DNA of 64,000 bases from Symbiodinium natans (GCA_905221605.1 CAJNDS010000548.1:41001-105000); one strand, 5' to 3'. Counted from the first letter of the stretch, positions 30,886 to 41,058 are shown. The notes: generated by a model from the letters alone, not told the origin. Program-made: numbers and translations.

Positions 30886-30965
30886 GTTTTGGGTTTAAAG
30901 GGTGTAAAGGGTTTAAAGGGTTTAAAGGGTTTAAAGGGTTTAAAGGGTTTGAAGGGTTTAAAGGG

Positions 30966-31019
30966 TTTAGGGTTTAGGGTTTAGGGTTTAGGGTTTAGGG
31001 TTTAGGGTTTAGGGTTTAG
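30966..31019. repeat. telomeric tract (TTTAGGG)n after (TTTAAAGGG)n
   Basis: Seven GGGTTTAAA units at 30895-30965 pass into regular TTTAGGG, a variant array beside the canonical one. Confidence 0.9.
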
Positions 31020-31241
31020 CCCCACAGCTACATGGGTGAGTTCTGGTCCCTTTTCTACGATTTGCGTAAGAACCCCCCAAAAAGCACAAAATATTCTGCC
31101 TCATAACGGCACTTGTCTTGATATTTTGGGAGGGTTCTTAAGTGAACTGCAGTTTTCGGGTGCCCTAAGAATAGGAGGGGCCGCCTTACAATAAGGACCC
31201 GCAAAGGGACCACATTTTTGAGAAGGGACCACATAAGTCAG

Positions 31242-31296
31242 CTTGCGCGTGTCGCCGCGTGGGCCCAGTTCCAATATTCAGCTGAAGCTGCAGCAG
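31242..31296 (+). CDS. candidate exon, TPR-like, donor inside telomeric repeat
   Basis: It follows CATAAGTCAG and ends at GCAGCAG before GTTTAGGG. 18 codons plus one base: LARVAAWAQFQYSAEAAA. Small-residue-rich helices match TPR helix A. Confidence 0.65.
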
Positions 31297-31362
31297 GTTT
31301 AGGGTTTCGGGTTTAGGGTTTAGGGTTTAGCGTTTAGCGTTTAGGGTTTAGGGTTTAGGGTA

Positions 31363-31776
31363 GTGGGTCCTGTTCCTTTCGCACCAATGCCGCTGCCCAG
31401 CCAAGCTCGTCGCTGTTGCAACACGTCAGCCATCGCAGCCTTGTCGGTGGCATTCATGCGTTCGACACACCCATTCAGCCTACTTCTTCCACAGACAACG
31501 GGTGACATGGTCAACATGGTGACAGCGGAACATGATCATCTGGACAGAAGAGAGGATACGACACCTGTGTCTTTCGGGCAAGTGGCTGGATGTTTACTTG
31601 TAGGCACGGTATGCATGATGCTGATACTACGGTTGGTTGCCAGAGCTTCGCCAAAATCAGACAGGGCACCGCAGACCCTGCTGTCCAGCAGGCATCATTC
31701 GCCACTGCTCCGTGATGGTGCGGGCGTCAAGGAACAACTCTCAGGCTCATCATGGCTCGTCCATAAGACAAGTTGA
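31363..31776 (+). CDS. hypothetical 137-residue membrane protein or large exon
   Basis: By far the longest protein-like frame outside repeats. It starts six bases after a TTTAGGG tract; a second ATG at 31387 is possible. Residues about 70-90 hold a hydrophobic segment (VAGCLLVGTVCMMLILRLVA) followed by basic residues, consistent with a single membrane span with an inside-positive flank. The N-terminal part is Ser/Ala/Arg-rich, as in organelle or signal leaders. No family is recognised. It has no internal introns, so it could be a retrocopied gene. Confidence 0.5.
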   Translation: MGPVPFAPMPLPSQARRCCNTSAIAALSVAFMRSTHPFSLLLPQTTGDMVNMVTAEHDHLDRREDTTPVSFGQVAGCLLVGTVCMMLILRLVARASPKSDRAPQTLLSSRHHSPLLRDGAGVKEQLSGSSWLVHKTS

Positions 31777-32088
31777 GACAGGACCGGTGTTAGGTGCATG
31801 AAAGTCGGTATGCAAGGCCGCCGCATTAGAAGTCCAGCTAGGACTCCAAGCGCTTAGCATCCATGAGCGTTTGCAAAGCTGGGCAAGTTTCACACGACCA
31901 TGCCAGTTGCAGCTAAATGCGACCGCAGTCTGAAAAATCAAGACGCTCGCTGTGAGGTCCATGCCTCAGTAGAAGGGTCTACCACTTGACTCACTTGTTG
32001 ATGATCCTGGTCGTTCTCTATTTCTTGAAGGTTCATGGGGAGTTGTAGTTTTAGTTCATTCGTGGGGTTGTAAGGTTGAGGTGAGACT
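31777..32088. other. unique stretch after the 137-codon frame
   Basis: No repeats and no credible frame. It may be the 3' UTR of the preceding frame. Confidence 0.35.
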
Positions 32089-32197
32089 ACTTGGAGGTTC
32101 AGGGCACTTATAACCCCAACCATACGCGCACTTTTAGGCCCCCCTAAGTAGGTTACAAGTAGACTTGAATTGGGTTTATAAGCACCCATGAACCCCT
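32089..32197. mobile_element. MITE family C, copy C2
   Basis: Left end ACTTGGAGGTTCAGGGCACT; right end diverged (CACCCATGAACCCC). GTGAGA lies just outside the left end, GCAG after the right. Confidence 0.7.
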
Positions 32198-32267
32198 TAT
32201 GCAGGCAGGCGTGTAAGCACGTGAGTATATGCGTGCATCAAGTATGTATGCATGTAGGGTGTAGGGT

Positions 32268-32385
32268 TTAGGGTTTAGGGTTTAGGGTTTAGGGTTTAGG
32301 GTTTAGGGTTTAGGGTTTAGGGTTTAGGGTTTAGGGTTTAGGGTTTAGGGTTTAGGGTTTAGGGTTTAGGGTTTAGGGTTTAGGC
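32268..32385. repeat. telomeric tract (TTTAGGG)n, about 118 bp
   Basis: Perfect heptamers. Confidence 0.97.
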
Positions 32386-33683
32386 TGTAGAGCAAATCCT
32401 CAACCCTAAAGCCTGAACCCGAAACCATGTCTTTGGCTTCATGCCTTCGTTTGCAAACCTTGTTGCAGCTACCAAAAGCATGCGGAGCACGCCCGAATAA
32501 AGCCAATTCCTAGAATCGAAGCCCTAAACCCTAAAGTAAGGCTCAGCCCTAAACCCCAAACTCTCAACCTTAAACCCTGGACCCCAACATGAAAAGGCTC
32601 GAAAGCACTCGCAGGCACGTGGCTGCAAGTCATCACAGGCTTCTGCCCAGGCCAGCACTGACCAATGTCATGGCTTTGTTTAGGGTTCAGGGCTTAGGGT
32701 TGCAGTGTCTTCAAGGGAGGGGTCGTCCAAAGGGGGGGTTAATTGGCAAACCTCGTATCCCCATGAACCTAAAGCATGGACTTCAACCAACATATGAAGC
32801 TGGACCTGTGCCACTAGACATCCTGAGCCCTAAGCTCTGAGCTCTCAACCGAAACCTCTAAACCCTGCTGAGACCCTAACTTCCAAAACTCCCAAAACAG
32901 AGGGCCTAGAATCCTAAACTTTTAACTCTCAAAAGTCAGGCCCAAGCGCCGGCACTGCAGAGTTTGCCATCGCCCCAGCCTCCGTGCTCGGATTCGACGA
33001 GCAGAAAGACGGCGGCATACTTTGGGGAAATTATTGAGGTAGGTTGCTGACTTTCTTCGACACTGCAGCCATGCTTCCGAGCTGGCTTTGGTCCTCGGCG
33101 CAAAGACGGCGGCATGTCCGGCAAGCTTTCGGAGTGAAGTGGGAGTTGTACATTCCACGCTCCTGCGTAGAGCCAGCTGGCGATGAATTTCAGAATTCGC
33201 AATGAGCTCACCAGCCACTGGACAGCTAACTGTGCAGCCTACAAGCATTGACCGGTGAACGCTTAAGCCACGACGCCACTCCCTTCAGGCTGACAGTTAG
33301 GGTTTAGGGGTCCATTCGAGACAGGGACAGGGCTTCAGTTCCCTAAACCCTAAACCCTAAACCCCAAACCCTAAACCCCAAACCCTAAACCCCACACCCT
33401 AAACCCTAATCCCTAAACCCAGGCCAAGGCCACTTCACACAACACGAAGTCTCGGCGTGGTGCTTGCAGGTTCGGAGTTGCTGGAAATTTGTGGTGGCCG
33501 CGGTATCCCTTACATACCCCCAAATGGTATACTCTCCACTTTCGCATCCGCAAACTAGGTGCCTTATTTCTGAGGAAGCCGCCGCATTTGAACTTTTCAG
33601 GGGTTACATGTACATAATTTTGGCAGCGCGCATCCCGGTGTAATGGCATCTAAGCCCCATACCCATAAAACTCCAAAGGCCCC
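32386..33683. other. stretch with ambiguous open frames
   Basis: Plus-strand 32590-32682 and 33424-33613, and minus-strand 32922-33248 and 33413-33649, are all open and protein-like. Overlapping frames on both strands prevent a choice. The words GACGGCGGCAT and TCGGCG recur at 33010 and 33100. A short C-strand tract lies at 33341-33420. Confidence 0.35.
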
Positions 33684-33741
33684 TCCTAAACCCTAAACCC
33701 TAAACCCTAAACCCTAAACCCTAAACCCTAAACCCTAAACC
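33684..33741. repeat. telomeric tract (CCCTAAA)n
   Basis: About eight units, followed by C-rich degenerate DNA to 34125. Confidence 0.9.
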
Positions 33742-34133
33742 CACAGTCCCCGAATCCCTTACAACCTGATAGCCCTTCTAAACCTCCAAGTCCGAACCCT
33801 AAACGCTCAGCCATGAGCCATGGACAGTCGCCTCAGTTAAACTAGGCAGGCCCCCTGTGATATTTGTGTGTATGTCCCCCTGCGAGGCCCGACAACCCAA
33901 ACAACCTCTCGCTTTCGAAACCCAGGAGCCTACACCCCTAAACGGCACAAAGCCCCAAACCCCCACAACCCTAACCCACCAAACCCCAAACCCCAAATCC
34001 CTCGAAACCGAAACCCTGCACCCCAAGACCGCCTAAACCCTAAGCCCTACACCCCAATCCCTAAACCCCAAACCCTACAACCCTGAACCCTGAACCCTAA
34101 ACCCTAAACCCTAAACCCTAAGCCCTGGCAAAG

Positions 34134-34175
34134 GACATGCTCCGTGAGGCGCTCGTAGCCAAGGGCGACTTCGAG
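34134..34175 (+). CDS. candidate exon, TPR-like
   Basis: It follows CCCTAAGCCCTGGCAAAG and ends at TTCGAG before GTGGCG. 14 codons in phase 0, DMLREALVAKGDFE; the frame stays open another 20 bases. AKGDFE is a typical TPR inter-helix turn. Confidence 0.65.
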
Positions 34176-34212
34176 GTGGCGGAGGGGAGAAGGGGGCTTT
34201 AAGGGCCTCCTC

Positions 34213-34326
34213 CGGTTTAGGGTTTAGGATTTATAGGGTTTAGGGTTTAGGGTTTAGGGTTTAGGGTTTAGGGTTTAGGGTTTAGGGTTTAGGGTTTAGG
34301 GTTTAGGGTTTAGGGTTTAGGGTTTA
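34213..34326. repeat. telomeric tract (TTTAGGG)n, about 114 bp
   Basis: Regular after two variant units. Confidence 0.95.
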
Positions 34327-34434
34327 TTTGGGATGAGGGGTCTTGGTTTGGGGATTAGTAGGTTTTAGGGTTTAAGGGTCTTCGGGTTTGGAGATTGCCG
34401 GGGTTTGGGGATTGAAGGCTAAGAGTTGGTTCCA

Positions 34435-34590
34435 AACCCCAGAATTATCATAGGTTCCCCTACTCCCCCCCTCTAGAGTAACTGCTAGGTTCTCCCCTTA
34501 AATATCCTCAACTCAATTATCCTTAAATAGCCTTAATTCTGGGGGAACCTAGGCGGGGGTAGTATAGAGGGGGCTAGTAGAAACCATGAA
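34435..34590. mobile_element. foldback element D, copy D1
   Basis: ATCATAGGTTCCCCTACTCC at the left, and GGGGGAACCTAGGCGGGGG and AGTATAGAGGGGGCTAGTAG at the right, form inverted arms. The core has TTAAATA/TATCCTTAA words. A second copy is at 53627. Confidence 0.7.
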
Positions 34591-34873
34591 ATTAACCCCA
34601 ATTTTTGTTTCGCGACTTTAGGGCCCAGACTTTCTTCTTGTTTTTTTGAGGCCTCAGGGGTTTGGGGATTAGTAGGGTTGAGGGTTTAGGGTTTGGGGGG
34701 TTAAAGGGGTTAGAAGGTCTGGCTGTGGCCATTAGGAGGCCAAGGCCAAGGGGTCCGTGACCAGGGGGGTGACTCGCAGTGAAACCTGGTTTAGGGTTTA
34801 GGGTTTAGGGCTAGCCTTAGCTTACCACAAGTTTCCTCCCAGGAGAGTCTGCAGCTCTTAACCCCCAGTCCAG

Positions 34874-34925
34874 GCCGCCAAAGAAGCGGCCGAGAGGAGC
34901 GTGGTGCTGGCAAAGGTGCCAGAGG
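34874..34925 (+). CDS. candidate exon, TPR-like
   Basis: It follows CCCCCAGTCCAG and ends before GTTTGGGGTTTAGG. It reads AAKEAAERSVVLAKVPE. An AxxxAxxxAxxL helix followed by an exit loop. Confidence 0.6.
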
Positions 34926-35018
34926 GTTTGGGGTTTAGGTTTAGGGTTTAGGTTTATTGTTTAAGGCTAGGTTGAGGTCGGGTTATGGTTGAGGGTTCGG
35001 GTTCGTATGGTTCACCCT

Positions 35019-35134
35019 ACTTGGAGTCTCAGGGCACTCAGAACCCCCATTATAACTGTAGTCATAAGGCCCCTAAGTCCCGCTATAAGTAGACCTTTTT
35101 TTTTGCGGGTTACAAGTACCCATGAACCTCCAAG
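35019..35134. mobile_element. MITE family C, copy C3
   Basis: Left ACTTGGAGTCTCAGGGCACT; right TACCCATGAACCTCCAAG. A run of T at 35095-35104. Confidence 0.75.
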
Positions 35135-35544
35135 GGCCTAAGGGTTAAGAGATGAGCCTGGTAGAGTCCCAGAGTTCCAGGGCTTTTTGAGCTCGAGCTT
35201 TCAGGCTGCCTATGGCTGAACTTTTGAAACTTTCGAGAAGCTGACATGAAAACTAAGCCCTTTAACCCTAAACCATCCTAAGCCGCGAAGGCCCAAAAAA
35301 ACCCTCAACCCTCACCTTAGATTGGTTTTGGGTTTAGGGTTTCAGGGATTTAGCGTTTCCCTAAGCCCGAAAACTTTGCGGCTAAACCGCGGAACTCTCA
35401 AACCCCACCCCTCAACCCTCAGCCCCAAAACCCTGCACCCTGACAACTACTCGAAACCCCAAACCCTAAACCCTAAGCCCTAAACCCTAAACCCTCAACC
35501 CTCAACCCTAAACCCATCCTCCCATCCTAGACCCTGATCCTCAG

Positions 35545-35598
35545 GCGGTGGATCGCAGGATGGAGGCGCTGCACGAAATTCCTGCTTTGTCTGCTTTG
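35545..35598 (+). CDS. candidate exon, TPR-like, phase 0/0
   Basis: It follows CCCTGATCCTCAG and ends at GCTTTG before GTTTTGGGG. Exactly 18 codons: AVDRRMEALHEIPALSAL. Confidence 0.6.
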
Positions 35599-35704
35599 GT
35601 TTTGGGGCCTTCGGGTCTAGGGCTGTTTGGCAGCAGTATAGGGTTTCGGAGTCTTGGGTTTAGGTTTAGGGTTTAGGGTTTAGGGCTTAGTTTTTTGCTC
35701 CTGC

Positions 35705-35944
35705 GACTATTATGCGAGTCTATCGTCTAGAGATGCTTATGCTTGGGTCAAGTATGACCAGAACAGAGTCATTCATACAAGCGCCCGATCGTATGTGATC
35801 GCGTGCATTCATTGTGCTGGTGTATCGGCAGTCTTCAGGCCACGTGATGCTTGCAGAGTTTTCAGGGTTCTGCAAGTTAACCCTAAAGCAATTCACCCTG
35901 CCCCCTCTTCTGTTTCACTCGCCAGGTGGGAGGGGGCTGCGTAG
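35705..35944 (+). CDS. open segment of about 79 codons without ATG
   Basis: Open in one frame from the end of a G-strand stretch to a TAG at 35942. It includes SSRDAYAWVKYDQNRVIHTS and has ordinary composition. A second frame from 35814 is also open. It may be a large exon or a relic; the family is unknown. Confidence 0.35.
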   Translation, partial: DYYASLSSRDAYAWVKYDQNRVIHTSARSYVIACIHCAGVSAVFRPRDACRVFRVLQVNPKAIHPAPSSVSLARWEGAA

Positions 35945-36339
35945 GTCATGCCAGCCACTGCGAGCTTACTGGGTTACACGGTGCGACTGTAACGAGTTTC
36001 GCGGCCTTAAACCTTGAACTTAACCCTCCCAATGCCCAATACCCCTTCAGTAAGGAATAAACCTTCTATCATGTTCTGTTTAGATTCCCTATATATATAT
36101 ACATACATGTGTATATATCTATCTATCTATCTATCTATCTACATATCTATAGATATATATTATACTAATTTATTCATCAAGGTAAATGCCTTAATTCAGG
36201 GGTCTTTGGCTCTTTGAGGAAGTGGGTTCAGGGCTCAGGGCTTCAGAGCCCTGAGGCCTGAACCTGCAGTACCTGCAGAAGTGCAGAAGTAGTGGGGCTG
36301 AGGGTTGGGGGGTCGAAGTTGCCGGTGTAAGGTTTCCAG

Positions 36340-36371
<32 letters not shown>

Positions 36372-36430
36372 ATGCTCCGAACCATCCCCTCAAGTTTTCA
36401 GACCCGGGACACTAAACATAACTCCCCTAA
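35945..36430. other. microsatellites and C run
   Basis: (TATC)n at 36117-36150 inside AT-rich DNA, then a run of 32 C at 36340-36371. Confidence 0.8.
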
Positions 36431-36514
36431 ACCCTAAACCCTAAACCCTAAACCCTAAAAACCTAAACCCTAAAAACCCTAAAAACCCTAAACCCTAAAC
36501 CCTAAACCCTAAAG

Positions 36515-36612
36515 AGCCCGAAGAGCCTGCCAAACAGGCAGAGCTGCTCCTGCAGCGAGCGCCGTTGCTCGGACTCGCCTCGGACGCCAACAAGGCCTTG
36601 CACACCCACGAG
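36515..36612 (+). CDS. candidate exon, sandwiched by telomeric tracts, with nearby inverted copy
   Basis: It follows CCCTAAAG and ends at CACGAG before GTTTAGGGTGTAGGG, so AG|GT is formed at the exon-telomere junction. 32 codons; the frame includes EEPAKQAELLLQRAPLLGLA and then SDANKALHTHE. Helical, TPR-compatible. A 48-bp inverted copy of its last half plus the junction lies at 37213-37260. Confidence 0.7.
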
Positions 36613-37039
36613 GTTTAGGGTGTAGGGTTTAGGGTTTAGGGTTTAGGGATTTAGGGTTTAGGGTTCAGGGTTGAATTTGGGTTTAGGGTTCAGGGTTTAG
36701 GTAGGGGTTTAGGTTTAGGGTTAATCCCTTGCCGGGCGGAAATATAGCCTACTTTGTAGGTACGCTTCCTGTTATTTTTAAGGGTGTAGGTGGCTTTAGG
36801 TAGTTTGGGGTTTAGGGCTTCGGGTCAGCAGCTGGGAACTTTGCTTGGAGTTTGGGTGTTCAGGTTCAGGTTCAGGGCTGTGTGCTGAGGGTTCAGGGCT
36901 GGGTGTTTGGGGTTCCGGGCTTTGGGTCTAGGGCTTAGGGTTTAGGGCAAAGTTTAGGGTGGGTTTGGGGTTTTGGGCTTTGGGTCGTGCAGGTGCAGGC
37001 GCAAGCTACTCACTTCAGCAGCCTAAACTCTAAGCCTTA

Positions 37040-37640
37040 GACCCTAAACCCTAAACCCCTAAACCCCTTAAACCAGTAAACCCCTTAGACCCCTAAACCC
37101 CTAAACCCCTAAACCCCTAAACCCCTAAACCCCTAAACCCCTAAACCCCTAAACCCCTAAACCCCTAAACCCCTAAACCCCTCACCCCTAAATCCTAAAT
37201 CCTAAACCTAAACCTCGTGGGAGTGCAACGCCTTGTTGGCGTCCGAGGCGAGTCCGAGCAAAACCCTAAACCCTAAAACTCTAAACCCTAAAGCCCTAAA
37301 ACTAAAATCCCTAAAACCCTAGAACCCTAAAGCCCTAAACCGTAAAACCGTAAAACCGTAAACCCCTAAAAACCTAAAATCCCTAAAATCCTTAAAGCCC
37401 TAAAACCCTAAAACCCTAAACCCCTAAACCCCCAAACCCTAAAGCCTAAAACCCTGAAACCCCAAGACCCTAAACACCCTAAAAGCGAACCCAAAGACTC
37501 CCAGCCCCTAAGCCCCTAAACCCTAAGCCCCTAAACCCTAAACCCTAAACCTAAACCCTAAACCCTAAACCCTAAACCCTAAACCCTAAACCCTAAATCC
37601 TAAACCCTAAACCTAAACCCTAAACCCTAAACCCTCAAGC
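37040..37640. repeat. C-strand telomere-like block with CCCCTAAA and CCCTAAAA variants
   Basis: Sub-arrays change unit from seven to eight bases: about thirteen CCCCTAAA at 37070-37185, then AACCCTAAAA types, then regular heptamers at 37530-37635. Confidence 0.85.
37213..37260 (-). pseudogene. inverted partial copy of the exon at 36515
   Basis: Its reverse complement matches 36566-36613 at 46 of 48 bases (C to G and A to T). It keeps the exon-telomere junction (CACGAGGTTTAGG). It is embedded in C-strand repeats, so the copy was moved together with telomeric DNA. Confidence 0.85.
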
Positions 37641-37924
37641 CAATCTGTAAACTTGAACTTATTCCTTCCTTTTCTTGGAAGGCAACTTTTCCTGGTGCGG
37701 TGCGAAGTTGCCGGCTTCTTTTTGTTGAGTTGTCGTCAGTTGCCTTGTGACTGCGTAGGCGAGGATGTTTAAGTAAATCGAACAGAGAAGACTTTTGGGC
37801 TGAGTGCCTGCGCAGGGCAAGGAGGTTTAAGGAAAGTGAACACTTCAGCATTTTGGAGCTGTTTGAAGCTTCTCAAGTCCTTTTCAAAGCCGCCCAGTGC
37901 CTTTTAGGCTCTTTGCTGGTGGAC
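37641..37924. other. unique stretch
   Basis: A 74-codon minus-strand frame (37627-37851) has no motif. No telomeric units. Confidence 0.4.
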
Positions 37925-38275
37925 CAATTTGGGCCTTCTCAGGCCAATTTTGGCCCCAATTTGCGCCTTCTGAAGCCCTCTCTCTGAAGCCAATTTTGGC
38001 CTTCTGAAGCCAATTTTGGCCTTCTGAAGCCAATTTTGGGCCTTCTGAAGCCCCAATTTTGGCCTTCTGAAGCAAATTTTGGACTTCTGAGGCCAATTTT
38101 GGCCTTCTGAAGCCAATTTTGGTCCTTCTGAAGCCAAGCCAATTTTGAGCCAATTTTTTGGGCCTTCTGAAGCGAGTTTGGGCCTCCCAAGCCAATTTTG
38201 GCCTTCTGAAGCCAATTTTGGGCCCTCTGAAGGCCTTCTGAAGCCAATTTTGGGCCTTCTGAAGCTCATTTGTCT
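37925..38275. repeat. tandem repeat, about 20 bp (CCAATTTTGGCCTTCTGAAG)
   Basis: About seventeen variable copies. Minus-strand frames read as Lys/Arg/Gln-rich repeats in all three phases, a by-product of the array. Confidence 0.9.
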
Positions 38276-38535
38276 GAAACCATTGGTTGCGCGTGTTGCA
38301 CAAATGGACCAGAACCCTTAACTAGTTGCACGTGTTGCACGGACGGGCATGACTATTACATAGCATTTTGAGAGCTGGGTTTTCAAGCTTTGTTTCGACA
38401 AAGTTAAAACTCGAAACTTTCCTGGAAACTTAAAACTCGAAACTTTCCTGGAAACTTTCCTCGAAACTTTCCCCGGACCTGAACCCTTAATAAGTTCACT
38501 AAACCTCTCTATCATATGATAATTTAAACCCTAAT

Positions 38536-39118
38536 TCAAAAGTCGGCAACGGTGAATTGGCACCTCAAAAGTCGGCAACGGTGAATTTCGGGCACCTCAA
38601 AAGTCGGCAACGGTGAATTCGGGCACCTCAAAAGTCGGCAACGGTGAATTTCACCGTTGCCGACTTTTGAGGCCCCCCCCGAAATTCACCGTTGCCGACT
38701 TTTGAGGCCCCGTGAATTTCGGGGGGCCTCAAAAGTCGGCAACGGTGAATTTCGGGGGGCCTCAAAAGTCGGCAACGGTGAATTTCGGGGGGCCTCAAAA
38801 GTCGGCAACGGTGAATTTCGGGGGGCCTCAAAAGTCGGCAACGGTGAATTTCGGGGGGCCTCAAAACTCGGCAACGGTGAATTTCGGGGCCCCTCAAAAG
38901 TCGGCAACGGTGAATTTCCGGTGGCCTCAAAAGTCGGCAACGGTGAATTTCGGGGGGCCTCAAAAGTCGGCAACGGTGAATTTCGGGGGGCCTCAAAAGT
39001 CGGCAACGGTGAATTTCGGGGGGCCTCAAAAGTCGGCAACGTTGAATTTCGGGGGGCCTCAAAAGTCGGCAACGGTGAATCCCTCAAAAGTCGGCAACGG
39101 TGAATTTCGGGGCCTCAA
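38536..39118. repeat. 33-bp tandem array with an inverted centre
   Basis: Unit CCTCAAAAGTCGGCAACGG plus TGAATTTCGGGGGG. Four direct units, then two inverted units at about 38650-38709, then about twelve direct units. The switch creates a palindrome with 23-bp arms centred near 38650. The unit encodes 11 residues and stays open in several frames on both strands. Confidence 0.9.
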
Positions 39119-39149
39119 ACCCCCACCCCCCCCCCGGGTGACCCCAGGA

Positions 39150-39540
39150 TCGGCCCGTCGTAACGCCTCACCCGTTCCAAGCACATCACCCCCCGATAAG
39201 CAAGACCTGGAATCATGTATTTTCACTCGTAACGTCTCACCCCTTCCAAGCACATCATCCAAGCACATCACCCCCCGATAAGAGCAAGACCTGGAATCAT
39301 GCACTTTCACTCGTAACATCTCACCCCTTCCAAGCATGATTCCAGGTCTTGCTTATCGGGGGGTGATGTGCTTGGAAGGGGTGAGGCGTTACGAGTGAAA
39401 ATGCATGATTCCAGGTCTTTCTTATCGGGGGGTGATGTGCTTGGAAGGGGTAAGACGTTACGAGTGACAGTGAAAATGCATGATTCCAGGTCTTGGTTAT
39501 CGGGGGGCGATGTGCTTGGAAGGGGTGAGACGTTACGGCA
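39150..39540. repeat. large inverted repeat of about 70-bp units
   Basis: Units containing CCCCGATAAGCAAGACCTGG and CTTCCAAGCACATCACC run in one direction to about 39335 and then in reverse order to 39538, giving potential hairpin arms of about 180 bp. Confidence 0.85.
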
Positions 39541-39671
39541 TGGGTGCGTCGGACTAGAAATTCAAAAAAACTTTTTATTTTCTTAATGTTATGGGATTCT
39601 TTGGGCGGGTGGGTTTTTTTCCGTTGCCTACACACACTGCTGGCCTAGTAAATGCTCGAACTTGGGATGCT

Positions 39672-39868
39672 GAACCATAAACCCTAAACCCTAAACCCTA
39701 AACCCTAAACCCTAAACCCTAAACCCTAAACCCTAAACCCTAAACCCTAAACCCTAAACCCTAAACCCTAAACCCTAAACCCTAAACCCTAAACCCTAAA
39801 CCCTAAACCCTAAACCCTAAACCCTAAACCCTAAACCCTAAACCCTAAACCCTAAACCCTAAACCCTA
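39672..39868. repeat. telomeric tract (CCCTAAA)n, about 197 bp
   Basis: Perfect heptamers. Confidence 0.97.
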
Positions 39869-39930
39869 ACTCTAAACCCGAAACCCTAAATCCTAAATAC
39901 CCTCAAGCCTAAACCCGAAAGCCCGCGAAG

Positions 39931-40006
39931 GCGGAGGAGTCGATCCGGGAAGCTGTGGAGATCTTCAAAGACTTGGGGGCCGAGAAGGCTACAAGTTGCA
40001 AGAAGG
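39931..40006 (+). CDS. candidate exon, TPR-like, clear case
   Basis: It follows AAAGCCCGCGAAG and ends at AAGAAGG before GTTTAGGG. 25 codons plus one base: AEESIREAVEIFKDLGAEKA then TSCKK. The AxxxIxxAxxIFKDLG helix and GAEKA turn are the hallmark of the TPR family seen here. C-strand tract upstream, G-strand block downstream. Confidence 0.75.
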
Positions 40007-40830
40007 GTTTAGGGTGTAGGGTTTATGGTTTAGGGTTTGGGGTTTGGGGCTTAGGTTTTTTGCAGGGTTACAGGGTTTAGGGATCTCGGGTTAGGGTTGC
40101 AAATAGGGTTTGAGCGGTTTAGGGCTTGGGGCTTATCAGAGTTTGAGGGTTTCACGGTTCGGGGTTTTGTGGTTCAGGGTTGCAACAAGGGTTTAAAGGA
40201 TTTAGGGCTTGGGGTTCATAAGGGTGTTAGGGTTTAGGGGTTTTGGGGTTTAGGATGCCAGAAGGGTTTAAGGGTTTTAGGGCTTAAGGATTTATAAGCA
40301 TGTGCTTCAGGGCCTAAGGAGTTATCGGTTTCGGGGTTTAGGGTTGCAAAAAGGGTTTAAGGGCTTTAGGGCTTAAGGGCTTTTAAGGGCTTTAGGGTTT
40401 AACGTTTTGGGGGTTTGGGGTTTGCAGTTTATAGCGTTTTTTTTTTTTTGTTGGGGGGGGGGGGGGGGTTAGGGGTTGACGGTTTAGGGTTTTGGGGTTT
40501 ACGGGTTGCAACAAGGGTTTAAAGGGTTTATAGGGCTTGGGGTTTATAAGGGTGTTAGGATTCAAGGGTTTTGGGGTTTTGGGGTTTAGGGTTGCAAAAA
40601 AGTGTTCAAGGGTTTCTTATTATGGCCTAAGGCTTTATAAGGGTGTTAGGGCTTCAGGGTTTAGGGGGATTTTGTGGTTTAGGGTTGCAAAAAAGGCTTG
40701 CTGGCTTTAGGGTTTAAGGGTTTAGGGTTGCAAAAGGGTTTATTGGGTTTAGGGGGTTTAGGGGTTTAGGTTTGGGAGCTTCAAGGGCTTTAATTTAAGA
40801 GTTTTAGGTTTAAGGGTTCAGGGTTTTGGG
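40007..40830. repeat. telomere-derived higher-order repeat
   Basis: Irregular G-strand units in which the phrase GGGTTGCAAAAAGGGTTTAA recurs roughly every 80-170 bp (40097, 40170, 40340, 40507, 40590, 40685, 40726), with GGGCTTGGGGTTTATAAGGG between. No gene. Confidence 0.8.
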
Positions 40831-41021
40831 GTGAGCGGTAGAGGAGTGGAAGAGCGACCGTGCGTATGAGGGAAGCGAGCAATCAGCACATAGGCCTAAG
40901 TCACATCACAGTGTAGTGGGCATAGCCTAAGAACCCTAAACCCTGAACCCTGAACCCTAAACCCTAAACCCTAAACCCTAAAGGGTTCTGAAGTCTGGGC
41001 CCTTAATTTGCATCGGGTATA

Positions 41022-41058
41022 TTCAGGGCCCATGCGAAGGGGCCATGCAACTACCCTA
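41022..41058. repeat. repeat family F, partial
   Basis: TTCAGGGCCCATGCGAAGGG then GCCATGCAACTACCCTAAG, matching 18805-18838. Confidence 0.5.

Noticed and set aside
37884-38303. Lys/Arg/Gln-rich minus-strand proteins
   Set aside because: Same tandem repeat read in three phases.
38536-39118. CRISPR-like array
   Set aside because: Units are contiguous 33-bp tandem copies without unique spacers, in a eukaryotic-looking context.
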